Positions 33,486-42,355 of a DNA stretch of 64,000 nucleotides are shown here, piece by piece. The position numbers and the translations under genes were made by a program. Positions within the stretch are counted from its first letter, which is position 1; the number at the start of each line of letters is the position of its first letter. The DNA is taken from NCBI GenBank assembly GCA_029554345.1, contig JAKPJF010000053.1:1-64000 (forward strand). Direction: 5' to 3'. Origin of the DNA: Spirochaetota bacterium. GTDB lineage: Bacteria; Spirochaetota; UBA4802; JAFGJZ01. A model generated the notes under the pieces. It saw nothing but the letters and a program-made list of their open reading frames with translations. It made no database searches and had not been told where the DNA came from.

Positions 33486-34496
33486 TTAGCTAAGATCAAT
33501 ACCCTCTGCCAGAATATCAACAGAAATTTTTACAATTTCCTTATCATAAAATATACCGGACTTTTCATTCAGCTCGCGTATGGCAACTCCGGTTCCAAGG
33601 GAAGGTCTGTATGGGCGGTGAAAAGAAATCGCCTCAATAACATCCGCAATAGAAATTATTTTTGCCTCGATGATTATCTGATCGCCTTTAAGTCCTCTTG
33701 GGTATCCCGATCCGTCAATACGCTCATGATGCTGATAAACCATCTCAGCCAGCGGCCATTCGAATTCGATATCTTTCAAAATATTATAGCCTGCAACAGA
33801 ATGCGTTTTAATCAGTTCAAATTCCATAGGTGAGAGTTTTCCTGGTTTTGAAAGAATTTCAACCGGAATTGCGATTTTCCCAATGTCATGAATTATTGAA
33901 GCAATTCTTATCCCTTCAATGACATTCTGCGGCATTTTCATTTTTCTGGCAATTGCCTCAGCAAGAATAGAAACTCTTTTCTGATGTCCTGCAGTATACG
34001 GATCTTTCAACTCAACTGTATGGGCGATAACACTGATCATTGATTCCATAGCGTCATTAAGCTTTAGAATAGTTGACTGAAGATTTGTAGCAATTTTTTC
34101 CTTTTCAGTGTTATCTACTATTTCTGTAATTATAATATCAAGATCATCATTTTTTGAAATAGCCGAGTAAAGAAGGACGCTTCGTATTTCACCTGAAAAA
34201 TCATAGAAATATGCCGGAAATTCAACAATAGATCCTTTATTTAAAAGCTCTTCCAGCCATTTTGTTTTAAAATTATCGCCGACCCAAAATTCATCTTCAT
34301 TTAATTTTTTCAGTGATTTAGCGTCATATCCGAAACTGCGTGAAAATGATTCGTTGATATGAGTAATTTTACCCGAATCCATTTCCATAATAAATTTCGG
34401 ATTTGACGACAGATTAAACAAACTTGAAAAGGCATCATTTTTTATTTTTTTCAACGAATCCACCGTAAATTCATTTTCCAGGTTTAAATTCCGCAC
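33486..34496 (-). CDS. PAS/HD-GYP protein, predicted c-di-GMP phosphodiesterase
   Basis: The 336-residue protein begins with a PAS sensor domain (about 20-130; ITHINESFSRSFGYD), then a helical linker. The HD-GYP domain follows with ASIIHDIGKIAIPVEIL and the HD-GYP hallmark HHERIDGSGYPRGLKGDQI. Metal-binding and GYP residues are intact, so hydrolysis of cyclic di-GMP is likely. There is no receiver or membrane segment, so input comes through the PAS domain. The start appears to be a GTG with no good ribosome site, so it could lie a few codons away. Coupled to the PP2C gene. Confidence 0.9.
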   Translation of the reverse strand: MRNLNLENEFTVDSLKKIKNDAFSSLFNLSSNPKFIMEMDSGKITHINESFSRSFGYDAKSLKKLNEDEFWVGDNFKTKWLEELLNKGSIVEFPAYFYDFSGEIRSVLLYSAISKNDDLDIIITEIVDNTEKEKIATNLQSTILKLNDAMESMISVIAHTVELKDPYTAGHQKRVSILAEAIARKMKMPQNVIEGIRIASIIHDIGKIAIPVEILSKPGKLSPMEFELIKTHSVAGYNILKDIEFEWPLAEMVYQHHERIDGSGYPRGLKGDQIIIEAKIISIADVIEAISFHRPYRPSLGTGVAIRELNEKSGIFYDKEIVKISVDILAEGIDLS

Positions 34497-34567
34497 CCGG
34501 CAAAGTCATTATATTCGAAAAAAATAATAATTCAATATAAAATAAAACCTAATAAACAAAAAAAGAA

Positions 34568-36028
34568 TCAATATTTCATAATATCTTCCGGCTTAATGAT
34601 AACAGGTGAAAAATCGGCAAAAGAAAAATCACTTTCCCTGACATTCATTACTTTTGCCGAATCACCCACAATTACATAAATGAAATTTTCAGGTGTTATA
34701 TATTTTTTTGCCGCAGCCATAACCTCTTTTTTAGTAAGCGCTCTAATTTTTTCAGGATATGATGTATAATGATTATCGGGATTCCCGCTATAATCACTTC
34801 TGGCATACGTACTCACAATGTCTCCGGGAGAACGGAAATACGAAGGTAAAGTTTCGATAAGCATATTTTTAGCACTTTCAAGTTCAGCATCGGTGATGCC
34901 GTCTTTGAGAAATTTGTTAATTTCATAAAGACATAACGAAACAGCCTTCGCAGATGTTTCATTTCTGGTAAAGAAATCGACATAGAATGTACCCGGATAG
35001 GTATAATTCGATTCTGCATGAGAATAAATACTGTAAGTCAGACCAGCATCTGATCTGACTGCACTTCCGAGACGCGAAGTAAAACCTCCCCCGCCCAAAA
35101 TTATTCCTGCAATACTCAGTGCATAATAATCCGGATGAGGTCTTTTGATAAAAGGCAGCCCCATGCGGATATACGACTGCGATATCTTCTTATCAATTAT
35201 AAAGCACTTGTTCGGACTATTGACAGCAACCGAAGGAAAATTGATGCCAGTATTGGATTTGCCCATATTCGCTGAAAATATTTTTTCGAGTCTTTCCGTC
35301 ATTTCTTTTTTATCAAAATTACCCGAAATATAGATGATCATGTTTCCATTTTTAATCACAGCATTGTGATGATCTATTAAATCTCTTTTAGAAATTGCGG
35401 CAATGGATTTTTCATCGGCAAGACCGGCAATTATGCTGCCGGAATACATTGCCTTTATATATGCGGCCTCAAGAAGGCTTTCGGGATTGTCAAAACGGTA
35501 TTTTACATATTCGGTAGCAATAGACTTTTCTTTATCAAGAATTTTCTCATCAAATGAAGGATTAAACAGCATTTTCTCTATCATAGTTAATGCCGTTTCT
35601 GAATATTCGGATAAAAAATCTGCTAAAAAAACAAGAGAATCATTGTTAGAACTAAACCCGATATTTATGGAATAACGTGCCAGTAAATCATCAAGTTTTT
35701 CAGGAGAATATCCGTAAACACCGCCTCTTCGCATAAGTACTGCAAAAAGAGAAGAAAGACCATCCTTGCCTTTTGGATCAAGAATCGATCCAGATTTGAA
35801 GATTACACCCATGCTCACCAGAGGAAGGGTTTTATCTTCTGCAATATAAAGCTTTATTCCGTTTTTAAGAATAATTCTTGATTCTTTTCCTCCTGGAATT
35901 TTCCAATCAAGTTTTTCATATGATAAAAGCGATGGATGCAGAGCGGTCTTATTCTTTGCTCCGGCATGCTGAACACCGCAGAATAATACTATTGCGGCAG
36001 TTAAAAAATATGCTGATTTTTTTTTCAT
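34568..36028 (-). CDS. M16-family peptidase, non-catalytic subunit
   Basis: The 486-residue protein has a signal peptide (AAIVLFCGVQHAGAK) and two M16 halves. Where an active peptidase has the zinc motif HxxEH, this one reads GLSSLFAVLMRR, so it cannot bind zinc. It keeps the C-terminal half features of partner subunits (GGGGFTSRLGSAVRSDAGLTYSIYS), including the arginine/tyrosine pair thought to hold substrate. It lies three bases after the active M16 gene, matching the known two-gene heterodimer arrangement. Likely periplasmic. Confidence 0.9.
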   Translation of the reverse strand: MKKKSAYFLTAAIVLFCGVQHAGAKNKTALHPSLLSYEKLDWKIPGGKESRIILKNGIKLYIAEDKTLPLVSMGVIFKSGSILDPKGKDGLSSLFAVLMRRGGVYGYSPEKLDDLLARYSINIGFSSNNDSLVFLADFLSEYSETALTMIEKMLFNPSFDEKILDKEKSIATEYVKYRFDNPESLLEAAYIKAMYSGSIIAGLADEKSIAAISKRDLIDHHNAVIKNGNMIIYISGNFDKKEMTERLEKIFSANMGKSNTGINFPSVAVNSPNKCFIIDKKISQSYIRMGLPFIKRPHPDYYALSIAGIILGGGGFTSRLGSAVRSDAGLTYSIYSHAESNYTYPGTFYVDFFTRNETSAKAVSLCLYEINKFLKDGITDAELESAKNMLIETLPSYFRSPGDIVSTYARSDYSGNPDNHYTSYPEKIRALTKKEVMAAAKKYITPENFIYVIVGDSAKVMNVRESDFSFADFSPVIIKPEDIMKY

Positions 36029-36031
36029 AAA

Positions 36032-37513
36032 CTAATTCCCTTCCTGCTGCGATTTCGCATTGATAAGAATTCCGATAGTCTGCTTTTCCCTAATCATATA
36101 TCTTGCCGCCGCGGCCGGAAGATCTTCTTTTTTAACGGAAATAATTTTGTCAGTATAATCAAACATCCCTCTCCATCCTCCCATTGCTTCGAATCTGGCA
36201 ATCTGATCAGAAATCCTCTCAAGGGATTTTAATCCGGAAAGATAAGAGAATCTAATTGAATTTTTAACTCTCTCCATTTCTTCATCAGAAGGTGGATCCT
36301 TTTTTATTTTATCGATTTCCTCATAAATTATTTTCTCAACGGTCACAGGATCAGAGCCGGCAATAAGCGATGCCGAAATAATAAAGTATCCTCCGTGAAT
36401 TCTGAATGAATTTGAAACATCAGCGTCAGTACACAATTTTTCAGAATCAACGAGACGTTTATAAAGACGTCCGGTTCTTCCGCCAAGAATACCTTCAATA
36501 ACATCAAGTACGAAGACATCATCATTCGGATAAGGCGGAATATGAAACATAATGTCAATACGCGGCTCGGAATCCGCCCTCATGACATACCGGGTCTCTC
36601 CTTCTGCCGCAGGCTCTCTTGTTACAACTGACTGCTTCGCCTTTACCGCTCTCGGAATATTACCGAAGTATCTTTCAATATCCTGGCGGGCCTTTTTAGA
36701 ATCTATATTTCCGGAAAGAACAATCATCGCATTATCAGGAGTATAATACCTTCTCACATGTTCTTCCATTTTCGGCCGGGTATACGACTGAATGTCGCTC
36801 ATATAACCGATAGTAGGAATTCTAAACGGATGAACTGTATAAAAACGCGCCAAGAGATTCTCATAGTAGGAATTAACCGGCTGATTTTCATAGCGCATAC
36901 GGCGTTCTTCAGCAACGACATCCCGTTCGCTGTAAAATTCACGCAGAACCGGATTCTGCATACGGTCGGATTCAATCCAGTAAAAAAGTTCGACCTTGTT
37001 TTTAGGTAAAGTAACCAGATAGGCCGTAAGATAATCACTAGTCCATGCGTTAAGCTTGGAACCGCCGTTTTTCTGATAGGTTTCCCATATCTCATCTTTC
37101 TTTATATATTTTCTCTGCTCAGTAAGCAGAGAATAGATTTCTTTTTTCATTTTGACAATCCGGGCATCATCATCCGATGCACCAGAATCTTTAAGCTTTT
37201 GAATATTTTCTGCAATCAAATCCATTTTGCGGATATACGGAAGTTCCTTATTGTAATCTTTAGTACCGAGAATTTTTGTTCCCTTAAACATCATGTGTTC
37301 ATACATATGAGAAAGACCGCTCGTACCCGGGCCCTCATACATTGATCCGACAAAATAGTAAAGCCGGCATGAAACAACAGCGACATCATTGTTTTTAACA
37401 ATAACAACCTTTAGTCCGTTCGATAGAGTAAAAGATTCAACAGGAAGACTTATCTTCTCAGCTTTCAATAAGGAAACAAATGTTAAAAACGCGATCATGG
37501 TAATTTTGCGCAT
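36032..37513 (-). CDS. M16-family zinc peptidase, catalytic subunit
   Basis: The 493-residue protein has an N-terminal signal segment (ITMIAFLTFVSLLKA) and the inverted zinc motif HMYEH at residues 69-73, with downstream EERRMR supplying the third metal ligand. It should degrade peptides or misfolded segments in the periplasm, together with the non-catalytic subunit encoded three bases downstream. An insert with coiled-coil character lies at about 95-135. AGGTT/GGAGG sequences lie before the ATG. First gene of the pair. Confidence 0.94.
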   Translation of the reverse strand: MRKITMIAFLTFVSLLKAEKISLPVESFTLSNGLKVVIVKNNDVAVVSCRLYYFVGSMYEGPGTSGLSHMYEHMMFKGTKILGTKDYNKELPYIRKMDLIAENIQKLKDSGASDDDARIVKMKKEIYSLLTEQRKYIKKDEIWETYQKNGGSKLNAWTSDYLTAYLVTLPKNKVELFYWIESDRMQNPVLREFYSERDVVAEERRMRYENQPVNSYYENLLARFYTVHPFRIPTIGYMSDIQSYTRPKMEEHVRRYYTPDNAMIVLSGNIDSKKARQDIERYFGNIPRAVKAKQSVVTREPAAEGETRYVMRADSEPRIDIMFHIPPYPNDDVFVLDVIEGILGGRTGRLYKRLVDSEKLCTDADVSNSFRIHGGYFIISASLIAGSDPVTVEKIIYEEIDKIKKDPPSDEEMERVKNSIRFSYLSGLKSLERISDQIARFEAMGGWRGMFDYTDKIISVKKEDLPAAAARYMIREKQTIGILINAKSQQEGN

Positions 37514-37528
37514 AGAACCTCCGCACTC

Positions 37529-37559
37529 TTTATATGACTTATTTCGATAATCGCGTCAA
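37529..37559 (-). promoter_or_regulatory. Weak candidate promoter of the M16 pair
   Basis: On the minus strand TTGACG (37559-37554) and TATAAA (37534-37529) are 19 bases apart, two more than ideal. The 148-base space between 37514 and 37661 contains no gene and also serves the divergent gene at 37662. Confidence 0.35.
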
Positions 37560-37661
37560 TAAAAAACTTCACTTAAACTGCCCCATACATTAAGCGGAAA
37601 TTGAGCTTTACAATTTTATCAAATCAGTCTTTCTGGAGAAAAATTGTTAAATGGATCAAAT

Positions 37662-38279
37662 ATGAAAGATAATGCCGAAATAAAAATCACTTTTTCTGAA
37701 TCCGAAGAAAATAATCCATTATGTTTTTTCAGTGCCAGAATAAACTTTTTCAGAAATACACCGGCAAATGCAGCATTTTCAATTATATGCAAAAATCCGG
37801 ATGATATTTATTTTTCCTGCAACGAAGTAAACATTTCTCCGAAAAATACTCCGAGAAACACTTCTGAATTTATTTCAGAACGGATATATGCCGGGCTCAA
37901 ACCCGGATTAAATACTATTGAATATTCTCATCCGCTTTTTATTCAAAAACGCACTGCAGGCAGTTTTATCTTCGGAAAATCCAAAGAAATATCAACAGCA
38001 TTCGCCGAACTGAAACAGATTAAGGCAGTTTTCGAAAATAAAGATTTCTCAATAACCATCGAGTCATCTTCAGATATAAAAAGTTCATTTGTCAAAGACT
38101 TGATTCTTTCTCCGTTTATAATTTTTTACGGCGGAAAAAATATCGGCGAAGAACGAGGCGTAAATTACAAGACTAAAACAAAAAGAAAAAATAACGTTCT
38201 TTATTCTGATTTGAAATTCGGCATTGAATTTCCTGACAGAATTTCGGTAAGCATCGGCCGCAGAAGACTTTTCCGTTAA
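37662..38279 (+). CDS. Uncharacterised protein
   Basis: The product has 205 residues when started at ATG 37662 (GGAT upstream); the frame extends six codons to a TTG. It has no signal peptide or membrane segment. Short alternating hydrophobic stretches (CFFSARINFFRN, AAFSIICKNP, FIIFYGG) suggest a mostly beta protein, and the C-terminus is basic (GRRRLFR). No motif or family is recognised. It is divergent from the M16 operon and ends four bases before the convergent truA stop. Confidence 0.6.
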   Translation: MKDNAEIKITFSESEENNPLCFFSARINFFRNTPANAAFSIICKNPDDIYFSCNEVNISPKNTPRNTSEFISERIYAGLKPGLNTIEYSHPLFIQKRTAGSFIFGKSKEISTAFAELKQIKAVFENKDFSITIESSSDIKSSFVKDLILSPFIIFYGGKNIGEERGVNYKTKTKRKNNVLYSDLKFGIEFPDRISVSIGRRRLFR

Positions 38280-38283
38280 AGCT

Positions 38284-39054
38284 TCAAAATGCTGAAAGGT
38301 AAGACTCTAGCGGAGGATTATATTTTACATTCATAAAATACAACCCGTACGGCGGAGCTGTATCGCCTGATGCAAGTCGTGTTTTTTTACAAAGAATTTC
38401 CTTCATCATAACCGGATCGCTTTTACTTTTCTCAATAGAAACAAGCGTGCCTACAATAGTTCTGATTTGATTATGAAGAAAAGCATTACCTGCAATATCA
38501 ATATAAATAAGATCATCGCACTTTTCAATATCAATCCGGCTTATTTCCCTTACAGTGCCCTCGGAGGCAGAACAAGTTTTACAAAACGATGCAAAATCAT
38601 GTTCTCCAATCAGATATGACGCAGACTCGCGCATTCTATCTATGTCAAGCGGAAGAGAAACCCACATAGCCCGGTAAAGACTGAAAGGACTCCTTAAATG
38701 ATGATTGTGAATAATATACCGGTATTCTCGTTCACATGCCGAATAGCGCGAGTGGAAATCGTCCGGGACAATAAAAAGATTCTTAACAGAAACATCTTTT
38801 TCGAGAATTCCGTTTATGGAAATAGCGAGCTTCTGCAGATTCATATCTCTCGGAATGTTGAAATGAATCACCTGTCCCAAAGCATGAACTCCTGAATCGG
38901 TTCTGCCGGCAGCAGTTATTTTAACTTCTTCAGAAAAAATAATTTCTAATGCTTTTTCGACATCGCTTTGCACTGTCCGGATTTCAAGCCCTTTCTGCAA
39001 TTGGAATCCGCAGAAAGCACTTCCGTCATATTGAAGAAGCGCGGCTATTCTCAC
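38284..39054 (-). CDS. truA: tRNA pseudouridine(38-40) synthase TruA
   Basis: TruA makes pseudouridine at positions 38-40 of the tRNA anticodon stem. The 256-residue protein has the catalytic aspartate in AAGRTDSGVHALGQVIHF near residue 52, the REYRYIIHN block, and FLHNQIRTIVGTLV near the C-terminus. Length is normal. Its start overlaps the DUF2225 gene stop by 4 bases (ATGA), indicating coupled translation. Confidence 0.96.
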   Translation of the reverse strand: MRIAALLQYDGSAFCGFQLQKGLEIRTVQSDVEKALEIIFSEEVKITAAGRTDSGVHALGQVIHFNIPRDMNLQKLAISINGILEKDVSVKNLFIVPDDFHSRYSACEREYRYIIHNHHLRSPFSLYRAMWVSLPLDIDRMRESASYLIGEHDFASFCKTCSASEGTVREISRIDIEKCDDLIYIDIAGNAFLHNQIRTIVGTLVSIEKSKSDPVMMKEILCKKTRLASGDTAPPYGLYFMNVKYNPPLESYLSAF

Positions 39055-39926
39055 TGATTAGGCTCTGGCTGACCTTTGATCTCTTCAATCATAGTATTCA
39101 TTTTATCATACATTTCACGGGTCATATCAATCAAAGGACCGGGTTTTTGTTTAGTCGATTTCCCTATTCCGAATATTCTGCTCAAGTAACGTTTCGTGCG
39201 TTCAAGATTTTCAAGTCTCTTCTGAATATCGGATTCCTTTGCACCTATTTTGACTGTAAGAGACGAGTAGAGAAAAAGAACTCCTTCATAACCCCAGTTT
39301 TTATCGGTATCAGGACCGAGATTTCCTGCGGCTTCTACAGGTTCTCCGCCGTTTTGAAACAGCTCAAGAACCATCCCGTAAAATGAATAAGCTTTGTTAT
39401 AAAAAAATTCAGAGATTTTGCCGTAAGGAATATCGGGTTTCTCTTTTGCAAGATCTGAAAAAAGCCATGCCGCACGGATGGAGGCAATTGCCCTCTTGAA
39501 AGTCGGTGCGATCTTCTTATTCCGCAAACCGTAAATATCCACAGCTAAAAGATATGAAGCAGCACCGTGAGAAAGAGTTCTATCTGAATTAAAATTAAGA
39601 TTTCCAAAATATTTTTTTACAGTATCAACGCGGGCTTGAGACATGTTTCTGATTTTATCAATTTCTTCAGGAAGAAGATTTTCAAAATCTTTTTGAAAAG
39701 AAACATAAAGGCATCTTGGACAAACATTAAGAATGTATGCCATTGGATATATTTTCCCGAATTTTGCGTTCTCTTCATAAGTTCGGCGTAATTCATTGGT
39801 AAGCTTCCCTGCGATTAATCTTCCGCCTCCGGAGAATAGTTCTTCCCGAAAAAATTCATTTGAGCATATCGGACATCTTAAAGGTGTTTTTGACCTGAAA
39901 GAAACCTTCTTAACATCATCACCCAT
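39051..39926 (-). CDS. DUF2225-family protein
   Basis: The 291-residue product starts at ATG 39926 (GAGGG upstream); the frame extends 22 codons further but without a ribosome site. It has two cysteine pairs, CPIC near residue 16 and CPRC near residue 71, flanked by Phe- and Tyr-rich segments. That is the DUF2225 pattern and suggests a rubredoxin-like zinc site. The rest is helical and TPR-like (about 110-270). DUF2225 proteins occur in Bacillus and spirochaetes, with no established function. Coupled to truA. Confidence 0.8.
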   Translation of the reverse strand: MGDDVKKVSFRSKTPLRCPICSNEFFREELFSGGGRLIAGKLTNELRRTYEENAKFGKIYPMAYILNVCPRCLYVSFQKDFENLLPEEIDKIRNMSQARVDTVKKYFGNLNFNSDRTLSHGAASYLLAVDIYGLRNKKIAPTFKRAIASIRAAWLFSDLAKEKPDIPYGKISEFFYNKAYSFYGMVLELFQNGGEPVEAAGNLGPDTDKNWGYEGVLFLYSSLTVKIGAKESDIQKRLENLERTKRYLSRIFGIGKSTKQKPGPLIDMTREMYDKMNTMIEEIKGQPEPNQ

Positions 39927-40097
39927 CTTACCCTCTGTATTGGCAAAAAAGAACCAAGCAAAAATAAGTAAATTACTGCCATTATTCGCCAAAATGCGTT
40001 TTTATGATCGCCAGTGTCAGGTTTATTAAATAAAATGAATAAAGAAGCGTCAAGAATTTTCCGATTATAAAGGAAAGAGCAATGTCGGCAGGTAAAA

Positions 40098-41060
40098 ATG
40101 CGTACTTTTATAAAACTATTCGCAATTATAACTTTAATATCGGCCTGGTCCGGCCTATCAGCCGTATCCCCGGCAGTGGTATCTCAGGAAGATTATGTTT
40201 ATACTCTCAGCCTGATACGTGATCTGCGTATCATCGTCGACAATCTGGGAACCAATGAACAAAAGAAAAAATATGAAGAGCTCAAGACCAAATTCCAAAA
40301 AGCAACAGAAGAACATTATGGTCAGAATTTCGCACGCGGAAGTTTTCTGGAAGATGAAGCAATAAAACCGAATGAAGAAATACCTCCAACTTCGGTTGAA
40401 CTGTATTCAGACTTAAAACTGGAATTGATTATTTTCACCAAGGAAATATCAGACGGATACATTATCAGAACAAAGGAAATGCTTGATACTGTATCCACTC
40501 AGGCTATTGCCGTAATAATGGAATATGGCAGAAACAGCGGTCTCTGGAAGTATTTTTTCCGACCAATAGATCCTTTAGTTGAAAAAAAACCATATGACAC
40601 AAAGACTTATTATTATTTCTTCAAACGTCAGAAAATCGAAGCTAATCTGAAAAACGGCTACAAATGTCTCGGTGATGCAAAACGCCTCCTCGAAACACCT
40701 GATTACCTCTATATTTCTTCAAAACAGAAAAAGACTAAACGTGAAATAAATTTCATTATTGATACATATATGGGAGTTATAAAATACTGCCGACAGGGCA
40801 AAAGAGATGCTATTGAAATTTACCATGTATTAAACGAAAAAAATCTCGGCGATATACTGAACAAGTACAGTATCACGATGGGAATGATTACAAAGTATCC
40901 GATCTATGACGACCGTGTTCCAGAAAAATACAAACCGGATGCAGTTGATGTAGAAAAGATGCTTTTTAGAATTGAAAAAGCAAGAGTTCCTGATTATGAC
41001 GCAAAAAATAAAAACGAAAGCGCAAAATCAGATGAAAAAAAGGAAACAGTAAACCCATAA
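40098..41060 (+). CDS. Exported helical protein of unknown function
   Basis: The 320-residue product has a signal peptide (LFAIITLISAWSGLSA with a likely cut after AVS or nearby). The mature part is predicted almost wholly helical, with a Tyr/Lys-rich centre (KTYYYFFKRQKIEANLKNGYK) and a disordered Lys/Glu tail. No cysteine lipobox and no catalytic motif are visible. It stands alone between the divergent DUF2225 gene and the next plus-strand gene, 56 bases away. No family recognised; a periplasmic structural role is only a guess. Confidence 0.7.
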   Translation: MRTFIKLFAIITLISAWSGLSAVSPAVVSQEDYVYTLSLIRDLRIIVDNLGTNEQKKKYEELKTKFQKATEEHYGQNFARGSFLEDEAIKPNEEIPPTSVELYSDLKLELIIFTKEISDGYIIRTKEMLDTVSTQAIAVIMEYGRNSGLWKYFFRPIDPLVEKKPYDTKTYYYFFKRQKIEANLKNGYKCLGDAKRLLETPDYLYISSKQKKTKREINFIIDTYMGVIKYCRQGKRDAIEIYHVLNEKNLGDILNKYSITMGMITKYPIYDDRVPEKYKPDAVDVEKMLFRIEKARVPDYDAKNKNESAKSDEKKETVNP

Positions 41061-41116
41061 AAAAAGATTTGCCGGTATGGACAGAATAAAACATTACTGC
41101 CCATATCGGAGTTCAA

Positions 41117-41731
41117 TTGAAAATTACTGCTGAAAAAATAACAAATTTTATAGAAGAAGAAACACGCCGGGTTAAATTCGGCGACAAGTATTTATCTTAT
41201 ATTAAGGAAAGAACAAAAGAATTATTTGAGAAATGCAATCCTTATTATGCTTTTGAAATTCTTCCTCCCGAAAAATCTATTTACAGCGATACAAAATACT
41301 CAAATGCGGTTTTCACTCTAACAACGGGACTGAATTCCGATGAAAATTACGATGATTACAATAAAGGACTCATTGATGATATAATCGCGTCAACACTGAC
41401 CTATTATGTTCTTTACAATCTTAAAAAAAAATTATCATCAGATAATTTCACAACGGGCACACTACTTACTCCCGGCAACATGATCCCAATCGAAAAAAGT
41501 GCTGAAATATTTAATATAGTTAAGCCCGATAAAAATCTTATAAACATCAATTCAAAAATGATAATGTATCCAGGGTACTCACTTAACGGCATATATCTTA
41601 ATGACGGGAAAAAGAATTCTGAATGCGCTCATTGCAAGTCATCAAAATGTCTTTATAAGAACATCACTGAAAGAATGGATCTGTTTATAAAAAACGCGGG
41701 AGAGGATCCCGCGTTAAAAGAATCACTTTGA
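41117..41731 (+). CDS. B12-dependent methionine synthase activation-domain-like protein
   Basis: The 204-residue stand-alone protein has a central block LLTPGNMIPIEKSAEIFNI followed by SKMIMYPGYSLNGIYL. This parallels the SPGYP...EK..LF...M.P..SVSG.Y pattern of the MetH reactivation domain. The C-terminal cysteine set CAHCKSSKCLYKN is also seen in split versions of that domain. The start is TTG 41117 with CGGAG upstream. Such proteins help to reduce or methylate inactive cob(II)alamin on corrinoid enzymes; no metH is in the window. Its last 30 bases contain a terminator that serves the opposite gene. Family call from pattern only. Confidence 0.55.
   Translation: MKITAEKITNFIEEETRRVKFGDKYLSYIKERTKELFEKCNPYYAFEILPPEKSIYSDTKYSNAVFTLTTGLNSDENYDDYNKGLIDDIIASTLTYYVLYNLKKKLSSDNFTTGTLLTPGNMIPIEKSAEIFNIVKPDKNLININSKMIMYPGYSLNGIYLNDGKKNSECAHCKSSKCLYKNITERMDLFIKNAGEDPALKESL
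41689..41715 (-). terminator. Intrinsic terminator inside the convergent coding region
   Basis: A perfect 9-bp G+C-rich stem (41693-41701 with 41707-41715, loop GAGGA) is followed on the minus strand by six Ts (complement of A at 41689-41694). It would stop the gene at 41723-42211, yet it lies wholly within the last codons of the plus-strand gene. Confidence 0.8.
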
Positions 41732-42211
41732 AGCTTTTCTTCTTTTTTCATTTAAAAAGAAGAAAAGAGAAACTATTGATAGAGATGCAAAAAATATACC
41801 GGTATTTCTTCCAAGCATGGCTCCGGAATGTCTTCTTTCAAGAAGAGTGCCGAGATAGATTGAAGTATCCGGCGGAAAATTTCCTTTAGTTTTGACTATA
41901 TTTTCCATATATGAAAGAACCTTTTTGGCAGTCATTGCATTACTGTCAAAATTCTGATAAAGGGCGAACATTTGACCGCTTTTTAGAATATTGAATGCTT
42001 CTGTATAATTCTGATTCATTTCATTCTGAGTAGAGGCGTCAATAGCATCAGTTTTTCCGGCAGATGCCTTTTCTCCGAGCGCTATAAAATTTGCGGCTTT
42101 CGGCTCTATTTTCGTTACCGAATAGAAGGAAACCGAGAATAAAAATACTGAAACAGCAAGACAAACCATTGAAAAAACCAAATAGACCTTACCGTCATAG
42201 AAATTCTTCAT
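41723..42211 (-). CDS. Membrane protein with two helices and a periplasmic domain
   Basis: The 162-residue protein has a first membrane helix at about 10-31 (VFSMVCLAVSVFLFSVSFYSV). A hydrophilic region of about 100 residues follows (TYQNEMNQNYTEAF-like, helical), then a second helix near residues 134-152 (GIFFASLSIVSLFFFL) and a basic tail. No family is recognised. The AGGAT site and ATG at 42211 fit. It converges on and overlaps the corrinoid-activation-like gene by 9 bases. Confidence 0.65.
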   Translation of the reverse strand: MKNFYDGKVYLVFSMVCLAVSVFLFSVSFYSVTKIEPKAANFIALGEKASAGKTDAIDASTQNEMNQNYTEAFNILKSGQMFALYQNFDSNAMTAKKVLSYMENIVKTKGNFPPDTSIYLGTLLERRHSGAMLGRNTGIFFASLSIVSLFFFLNEKRRKASK

Positions 42212-42325
42212 AAATACATCCTGTAAATCTTATTTCAAATGCGCTAAAAGCGCCAGACAAACTAATACCAAGCAGTACAATAATTCGTCAAGAAAGATAA
42301 TTCTTATGGGGTAAAAGACCGCAAA

Positions 42326-42349
42326 CCGGGAAACGCAAATGCTTCCCGG
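42326..42349 (-). terminator. Probable terminator hairpin
   Basis: CCGGGAA (42326-42332) pairs with TTCCCGG (42343-42349), with a further two-base GC pairing inside. It lies just past the stop of the gene at 42356-42925 on the minus strand. The T tail is interrupted, so efficiency is uncertain. Confidence 0.5.
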
Positions 42350-42355
42350 AATGAG

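Noticed and set aside
33126-33833. 235-codon plus-strand frame across the PP2C and HD-GYP genes
   Set aside because: It lies antisense to two well-supported genes and its translation has no domain character.
41063-41116. Imperfect stem (CGGTATGG with CCATATCG) in the gap before the corrinoid-activation-like gene, as a possible riboswitch
   Set aside because: A single short stem with a G-T pair, no cobalamin-box sequence and no room for a full riboswitch.
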